Shown here one piece after another: positions 44,604 to 49,352 of a stretch of 49,352 nt of DNA (its first letter is position 1; each line of letters opens with the position of its first letter). The position numbers and the translations under genes are program-made. The notes beneath the pieces were generated by a model. That model saw only the letters and a list, made by a program, of their open reading frames with translations. It was not told the origin of the DNA and ran no database searches. The DNA lies in assembly GCA_017427685.1 (NCBI GenBank), contig JAFRSH010000039.1:1-49352 (forward strand), written 5' to 3'. The stretch is from Lachnospiraceae bacterium. GTDB taxonomy: Bacteria > Bacillota > Clostridia > Lachnospirales > Lachnospiraceae.

Positions 44604-44768
44604 ATTCTCCTGCTCTTTCTTGGCAATATAATCTGAGCAGACAATCTGCTCAGATAGTATTTGTCCATCGCTTCACGAATGGTTATTTTTTTCTTTTGCA
44701 AGCTCTCCGATAATCTTTTCTTCCAATAATTCTTTGTATGTTCTGTCTAGCGCTGCTTTATCAATCAT
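44600..44768 (-). pseudogene. Frameshifted small gene between DUF3791 and MNT
   Basis: From ATG 44768 (AGGTAAC upstream) the frame reads MIDKAALDRTYKELLEEKII, continues to GELAKEK, then stops after NNHS. The next frame continues directly as ITIREAMDKYYLSRLSAQI and ends in a TGA overlapping the MNT start. Removing one A from a run of seven (44686-44692) would join the two parts into a single protein of about 55 residues. Small proteins of this look often accompany DUF3791 genes in Clostridia. Either a true pseudogene, a phase-variable tract or a sequencing error in a homopolymer. Confidence 0.6.
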
Positions 44769-44833
44769 CTACAGTTACCTCGTACGATTCCTTAAATCAG
44801 GATTCTTAATTTGCAGTGTAGACCCATGGTAGA

Positions 44834-45052
44834 CTAGCATATAGCGACTCCTCTGTCTGTGAGATAACCGGTTATATCTTCCACAAGATACTGTTTGCCC
44901 TGAGTATGTAACACATCGTAGTATGGAATGATATAATCATCCAAGGCTCCCGATTCATTTAAAACACGATAAACATTCCTGTAAGGCTGTTTCCAAGCAT
45001 CCGCAAGTGCATGAATCAAGAAAACAGCGAATTCAAGCGATTTTTTATCCAT
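44834..45052 (-). CDS. DUF3791 domain protein
   Basis: 72 residues: MDKKSLEFAVFLIHALADAW, then YRVLNESGALDDYIIPYYDV and VEDITGYLTDRG. Size and the YDVLHTQG core fit the DUF3791 family, common small proteins of gut Clostridia found in clusters with other tiny genes and thought to belong to toxin-antitoxin-like sets. ATG 45052 has AGGAGG. First gene of the four-gene cassette ending with HEPN. Function unknown. Confidence 0.8.
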   Translation of the reverse strand: MDKKSLEFAVFLIHALADAWKQPYRNVYRVLNESGALDDYIIPYYDVLHTQGKQYLVEDITGYLTDRGVAIC

Positions 45053-45174
45053 AGGAAACCTCCTTATTTAGAATCATTTTCATTTTATCAATTAATTGAT
45101 TGCTCGTAAAGTAAGTATTACATGAAAAAGACTTATGCTGACAAGTACCAACGATCCGCACTATTACCATTACG

Positions 45175-45252
45175 GGTTCACCTGCCGCGTAAATTTTCCC
45201 AAAAACGCTGACATCTAATCGTTTTTGAAAAAAAGCACGGGCGAGGTGAACC
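45175..45252. repeat. REP-like inverted repeat
   Basis: Outer arms GGTTCACCT and AGGTGAACC are perfect, followed inward by GCCGCGT against GCACGGGC (imperfect) and AAAACG against CGTTTT. The TTTCCCAAAAACGC core is shared with the hairpin at 30214-30266. It lies in the gap between the DUF3791 cassette and the second surface protein. Confidence 0.55.
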
Positions 45253-45278
45253 TTTTTTGTGCTTTCAGGGCAATGACA

Positions 45279-45311
45279 AAGAGCTGCTCCGCACGTAGCG
45301 GAACAGCTCTT
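45279..45311 (-). terminator. Terminator of the second surface-protein gene
   Basis: Minus strand AAGAGCTGTTCCGC-TACGT-GCGGAGCAGCTCTT, a 14-bp stem with one G-T pair, then TGTCATT. Begins about 30 bp after the stop codon. Confidence 0.75.
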
Positions 45312-45340
45312 ACATAATCAACCAAATTATAATAGTAAAG

Positions 45341-48300
45341 TTATTCTACAACCCATAACTCTGCAACAATAGCAGACCCGTCTTTTCCATCTTCTGTTAA
45401 TTCGACAAGATATGAAGGATCGTCATAGTTTGGACCGGTGGCGATACTCAAATATACTTTTTCATCAAGCATGATTATCTGACCAAAATCATGTAAACTA
45501 TCAACCTTTCCAATTATATTTCCCGAAGTGTCCAAGAAGTCTCCTGCATTAACACCCGTGGCAACCGAAAGGCTTCCATTCGAATACGAATATAACGTAA
45601 TAGACGAAAGATCCGAATTGGCAAATTTAACTCGATTAGTTCCACCACGGCATATTAAGAGACCACCATAACGATTCGTGTCTTCTGCCCCATGCAAAAC
45701 AATACCAATATTACCGGTCGAATTATACGCCAACATTTTGTTGTAATCTTTACACGGAACAATACTGCCTCCCGAATAATAACCATATAATCCGGGACAG
45801 TTATCATCGTCTAGATATGACCCATATACATATGCACCACAGAATGGTCCTTCTAGTACTGTTGCGTGTGTAAACTGTAAGTCTTCAACAACTGTATACT
45901 TTACGAATTGACAGTTATCGTAATCACTTTCCTGAACTACGCGTCTTAAATTCCAACCACCCTCTGCATATACGCTTGCAAATCCTGTGAATTTACATAT
46001 ATCACTTTCGTTAACCCGAACGTCAAATGCACAAGGTATATAATTTTCGACATCAGGAATAAGGCTGAATTCGTCTTCTATATATGGTGTATCCGTTGCT
46101 ATCAAATTCTGATCCATGAAGATGTTGGTATAATCAACATTGCCGGATATAAGACCACGTACAAAATTAAATCCAGTTTCGCTCCACTCATCCACAAGGT
46201 GCTTAAGCGGGATATCATAATTATAAAATCCCGTATTGCTATCTTCTGTCGGTGTCACCTCATATGATTGACCCTCTACTGTAGCTATATAATTTGACGG
46301 TGTATAATTGTTCTCTACTTTCCATCCCCAAGATATTTTTGAAAGGTCTATGACACTTTGCGTATAATCAAGGGCTGGATCTGTTAAATGCTCACATTTC
46401 AGTTTAACATCATCATTGATTCCCAATGTGCCAAGGTTTCCGGGGCTCGGAAGGGTGATACGTAACTTATATCCATCCGCCACATTATAAGGATAGTGTT
46501 TGTAGGAATATGTCCCGTCTTCGTAGCCTGCATAATCATAGATCAAGCTAAACCAGAACGGCTGCTTGTGAGGTCCCATAAGGGGTCTGAGTACAACCTG
46601 CCCCCGGGTGCTGTCATCAAACAGCTCCCCGTCAAGTCCGATAGACAAAAGTACTCCGACACTCTTGGGTTGCGTATCCTTAGTTTTGACAATCATCGAA
46701 TAGTCATTAGGTACTCCTCTGTTTTGTTCACTGTAGAGCGCGTTAACCGTTTTTCTGTTGTCGCCGTACCCATAAGATACACTGTATCCGTAGAGCTTTC
46801 CAAAAGGATCCCCTACATAGGAGAGTTTACTATATAATTCCGTTCCGACATATCCCGAATAATTATCCTGATCAACGGAATCTATTACATTTTCCGCAAA
46901 CTTGGCTTCACCCTTCATTCCCCAAGGATAATATGCATCATCGGGAACCATAACATAATTTCTTATTTTTGTGTTACCGGATGATTGTCCGGAAGTAAAT
47001 GCATCAATGCTTTCCGGCGCTCCCACAAGAGTGTAATCGTCTGCAATTGTATGTCCTCCATACGCACCCACCTCTTGTGCACACGGATAAACAGAACCTA
47101 TGTACCACTCATATTCGACAACGGCCATTTTATATTTTTTACTAATACTGTCTCCCGCTTCTTTGATATAATATCGATTCATATCTCCGAGGTGATTGAC
47201 CGTGAGATCTATATCAAGATCGAGCACAACGTATTTTGTGAGTTCCGTATCAAACAGGGCAAATGTTTCCTGACCGTTTCCATAAAAGCTTTCATTGATC
47301 TCAAGCGTACCGTTATTGATATATGAAATCTTTTTTTGTGTGCCATAATCCGAATAATCCGAAAGCCTGATCGTATATTTATCCGGATTAAGGGTTGAAG
47401 TATCAATTTTGATCTCCGGTATAACAACAGAGCTTGAACCCTGTCTTAAGGTAGTAAGTGTATAATTCTCTATTCTCCATATACGGGTTCTCTCTCCCGA
47501 ACCGCTCTTCTCTACAACATTGATATCTTGAGATGTCGGCAGTTCCGACAGTTTCTTGTCTCCGGCGGAAGTCTTTATGAGCATTTTGTCAGCATAATAG
47601 CTATCGAAATTGATCTCTACGAATGTTCCGAAATATGCATAAAGCTTTAATTCATATATATTATCATGCTCGTTGTAATCAAGAGCTTCAGCATTTAACG
47701 ATATTCTTTGATTAACACCTGCTCCTTGTTCTCCGAATGCTGACAAATAATCAGGCAAGTTGTAATTATAGTACATCTGCCCTTCAACACCGTTTTCGAA
47801 GGGATGATACAGTTGTAAATTATCATACGAGTCCCATGGATTCGTGAACCCTCCCGTTTCCATCAGATCCACATTGCTTACTGTACTATATCCGACAAAA
47901 AGAACCTCTCTTTCTTCTTGTCCGATGATATGTAACGGATAATAAGGCTCATCCCTTGTTTTGTCATAATCATAGATGTGGCTTTCTGTAAAACCACCTA
48001 CATAAGGTGTTTCAGAAAGATCTGCATTGTAATAAGACAGTGCATTATATCCTTCTTCGGGAAGCGCAAACTCATCACCATATTCATATCCGGAGATTGT
48101 AAGAATATTCGGGTACTGCTCAGACTCACCGGTAAGAGCATATTCATGACCCGCTGAATCTCTTTCGGGCGCGTAGAATCTTCCAGCGTGAGGATACATG
48201 TTTGTGATTGTGATCTTAACAGGAATCTTCCTGATACCGGCGTAGAGCGGAACATTCGATGACGATGATGAAGGCATGTTTGCAACACTCTTGGCGGGAT

Positions 48301-49352
48301 CTGCTTCCTGCGCGAGCTGCTCGGTTACATACCAGCCCGTGAACTGGTATTCTGCCGCATGATCACTGTCGATGCTGACACTGTAGTTACTTCCGTTGCT
48401 TCCGGGAAGAGGTGAATTTACTGCATATGAACTCGGAAGCATATCTGCCGAAATCACTTCACTTCCCTGCTTGAATACAAGACTTACAGTATCCTGCTCC
48501 GATGTGGATCCCTGAGATGAAGTAGAAAACGACCTGCTATATGAATAGGTTACAGGCTTAGGAGAATTCACCGGCTCATATGTCTGCGAACTAGACTGAT
48601 TGTTTTCGGCATCAGAATCCGTGTCCTGACTTTCGGTTTCATCTTCGGGTTCTTCTGTTGTTTCCTCAGGCTGCTCTTCCTCTTCTTTACCCTCGTCGTC
48701 TTCTACATCAGCGTCATCAGCTTTTTCATCATCTACGTCATCGGCATCAGCATCGTCACCATCTTCGGTATCGACATCTTCGCCGTCTTCATCATCGGCG
48801 TCAGCGTCGTCTGACTCGTCATCTGTATCATCCGCTTCATCAGACTGGTCATCCGACTCGTCATCTTCTACGACTGCATCATCAGCATCATCTGCGTCGT
48901 CATCGATACGTACAAGACTTTCTCCTGTTCCGTCTACAACAACAGTGTCTTCGCCGGCTTCTTCAGGCTCATCAGCAACTACGGGTTCATCAGCGATCAC
49001 GGGTTCGGGATCAACGTTCTGTACTGCTCCCGTATCTGTCACATCATTCGTCACAGGTGTATCGACAACAACAGGCTCTGAATAGTAAGGCTGCGACTGA
49101 CTGATGATATATTCCTCGACAAAATCGGGTAGCTCAACCTTACCATCAATGACATCATTCAATACATTTATGGCCGCATTAAGCTCTTCTTCCGAAATGT
49201 CTTCTGCTGCGAAGCCTTCCTCGATATCTTCATCACGGCTTCTTGCGAGCACTGCTACGATGTTAGTAAGGAACTCATCACTGAAGGCAGGTGTTTCAAG
49301 TACCGAACCGAGTTCTTCGTGCGTTGCCTCCTCAGCGGTCTGACCATCAACA
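45341..49352 (-). CDS. Giant FecR-type surface protein with acidic stalk (paralogue 2), N-terminus cut by window edge
   Basis: At least 1337 codons; the frame stays open through 49352, so the apparent start at 49252 (a GTG valine) is internal. The edge sequence DGQTAEEATHEELGS aligns with DGTKVEETSHEELGS in paralogue 1, followed in both by FSD(E/D)FL, so the FecR domain and membrane anchor should lie beyond the window. Instead of a Glu/Lys coil it has an Asp/Glu/Ala tract (about 48640-48905, e.g. DDESDDQSDEADDTDDESDD). Next comes an InlB B-repeat-like module (YQFTGWYVTEQLAQEADPAK, LYAGIRKIPVKITITN) and a long beta-rich extracellular region. No sorting signal. Probable surface adhesin or structural protein. 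Confidence 0.85.
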   Translation of the reverse strand, partial: VDGQTAEEATHEELGSVLETPAFSDEFLTNIVAVLARSRDEDIEEGFAAEDISEEELNAAINVLNDVIDGKVELPDFVEEYIISQSQPYYSEPVVVDTPVTNDVTDTGAVQNVDPEPVIADEPVVADEPEEAGEDTVVVDGTGESLVRIDDDADDADDAVVEDDESDDQSDEADDTDDESDDADADDEDGEDVDTEDGDDADADDVDDEKADDADVEDDEGKEEEEQPEETTEEPEDETESQDTDSDAENNQSSSQTYEPVNSPKPVTYSYSRSFSTSSQGSTSEQDTVSLVFKQGSEVISADMLPSSYAVNSPLPGSNGSNYSVSIDSDHAAEYQFTGWYVTEQLAQEADPAKSVANMPSSSSSNVPLYAGIRKIPVKITITNMYPHAGRFYAPERDSAGHEYALTGESEQYPNILTISGYEYGDEFALPEEGYNALSYYNADLSETPYVGGFTESHIYDYDKTRDEPYYPLHIIGQEEREVLFVGYSTVSNVDLMETGGFTNPWDSYDNLQLYHPFENGVEGQMYYNYNLPDYLSAFGEQGAGVNQRISLNAEALDYNEHDNIYELKLYAYFGTFVEINFDSYYADKMLIKTSAGDKKLSELPTSQDINVVEKSGSGERTRIWRIENYTLTTLRQGSSSVVIPEIKIDTSTLNPDKYTIRLSDYSDYGTQKKISYINNGTLEINESFYGNGQETFALFDTELTKYVVLDLDIDLTVNHLGDMNRYYIKEAGDSISKKYKMAVVEYEWYIGSVYPCAQEVGAYGGHTIADDYTLVGAPESIDAFTSGQSSGNTKIRNYVMVPDDAYYPWGMKGEAKFAENVIDSVDQDNYSGYVGTELYSKLSYVGDPFGKLYGYSVSYGYGDNRKTVNALYSEQNRGVPNDYSMIVKTKDTQPKSVGVLLSIGLDGELFDDSTRGQVVLRPLMGPHKQPFWFSLIYDYAGYEDGTYSYKHYPYNVADGYKLRITLPSPGNLGTLGINDDVKLKCEHLTDPALDYTQSVIDLSKISWGWKVENNYTPSNYIATVEGQSYEVTPTEDSNTGFYNYDIPLKHLVDEWSETGFNFVRGLISGNVDYTNIFMDQNLIATDTPYIEDEFSLIPDVENYIPCAFDVRVNESDICKFTGFASVYAEGGWNLRRVVQESDYDNCQFVKYTVVEDLQFTHATVLEGPFCGAYVYGSYLDDDNCPGLYGYYSGGSIVPCKDYNKMLAYNSTGNIGIVLHGAEDTNRYGGLLICRGGTNRVKFANSDLSSITLYSYSNGSLSVATGVNAGDFLDTSGNIIGKVDSLHDFGQIIMLDEKVYLSIATGPNYDDPSYLVELTEDGKDGSAIVAELWVVE
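48640..48905 (-). repeat. Asp/Glu-coding low-complexity tract
   Basis: Trinucleotide-rich DNA (GAT, GAC, GAA) encoding the acidic stalk of paralogue 2. Composition is like the Asp runs of the CobW tail but without histidine. Confidence 0.8.

Noticed and set aside
49104..49252. Start codon of the second surface protein at 49252
   Set aside because: It is an internal GTG valine. The frame continues open to the right edge and aligns with the paralogue, so the gene is 5'-truncated by the window.

Overview
The window reads as chromosomal DNA of an obligately anaerobic, gut- or rumen-type member of the Clostridia (Bacillota). This is an inference from gene content and style: strong AGGAGG-type ribosome binding sites, a tetrahydrofolate one-carbon operon headed by formate-tetrahydrofolate ligase, a clostridial hydratase-type aconitase paired with NADP isocitrate dehydrogenase, a membrane-bound YesN-like AraC regulator, and very large FecR/InlB-repeat surface proteins. 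No rRNA, tRNA, CRISPR array, phage gene or transposase was found. Almost all genes lie on the minus strand; the exceptions are an AraC-type regulator and a copper P-type ATPase.

Layout from left to right. 1-2.4 kb (minus): a CobW-type GTPase with an extraordinary His/Asp tail (cut by the left edge), a membrane-anchored zinc amidase and an MgtC-family protein preceded by a structured leader with a terminator. 2.86-6.95 kb (plus): AraC-type membrane regulator and CopA-like ATPase. 6.96-16.1 kb (minus): a fused MacB/FtsX-like ABC transporter, then an envelope set (LPG-synthase-type membrane protein, methyltransferase, GT2 and GT39-like glycosyltransferases) that encloses NADP-isocitrate dehydrogenase. 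16.1-16.55 kb: two inverted copies of a roughly 155-160 bp palindromic repeat. 16.6-21.4 kb: aconitase-like hydratase, a DUF5662 protein, a chemoreceptor. 21.6-24.5 kb: fhs-fchA-MTHFS folate operon, followed on the same strand by folC, rpsT, lepA, an Mrp-type Fe-S carrier and an orphan ilvN (24.7-30.0 kb).

30.4-36.3 kb holds a complete ornithine-to-citrulline arginine operon, transcribed argC-argJ-argB-argD-argF, with a consensus promoter and possible ArgR boxes in front of argC and a roughly 220-bp palindrome inserted between argJ and argB. 36.8-38.4 kb is an AlbA_2/HATPase transcriptional regulator with a strong promoter overlapped by an inverted-repeat operator. The right end (38.6-49.35 kb) contains two paralogous giant FecR-domain surface proteins, the second cut by the right edge, flanking a small accessory operon: DUF3791, a frameshifted small gene, an MNT nucleotidyltransferase and a HEPN protein (toxin-antitoxin type).

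Functionally the core genes link 2-oxoglutarate/glutamate supply (aconitase, Icd) with arginine synthesis and one-carbon metabolism. The accessory interest lies in the palindromic elements, a phased 21-bp repeat array in front of ilvN, the mgtC leader RNA, an altered phosphorylation motif in the copper ATPase, and the HEPN/MNT-DUF3791 cassette lodged between the surface-protein paralogues. All identifications rest on reading motifs by eye; no database search was possible.
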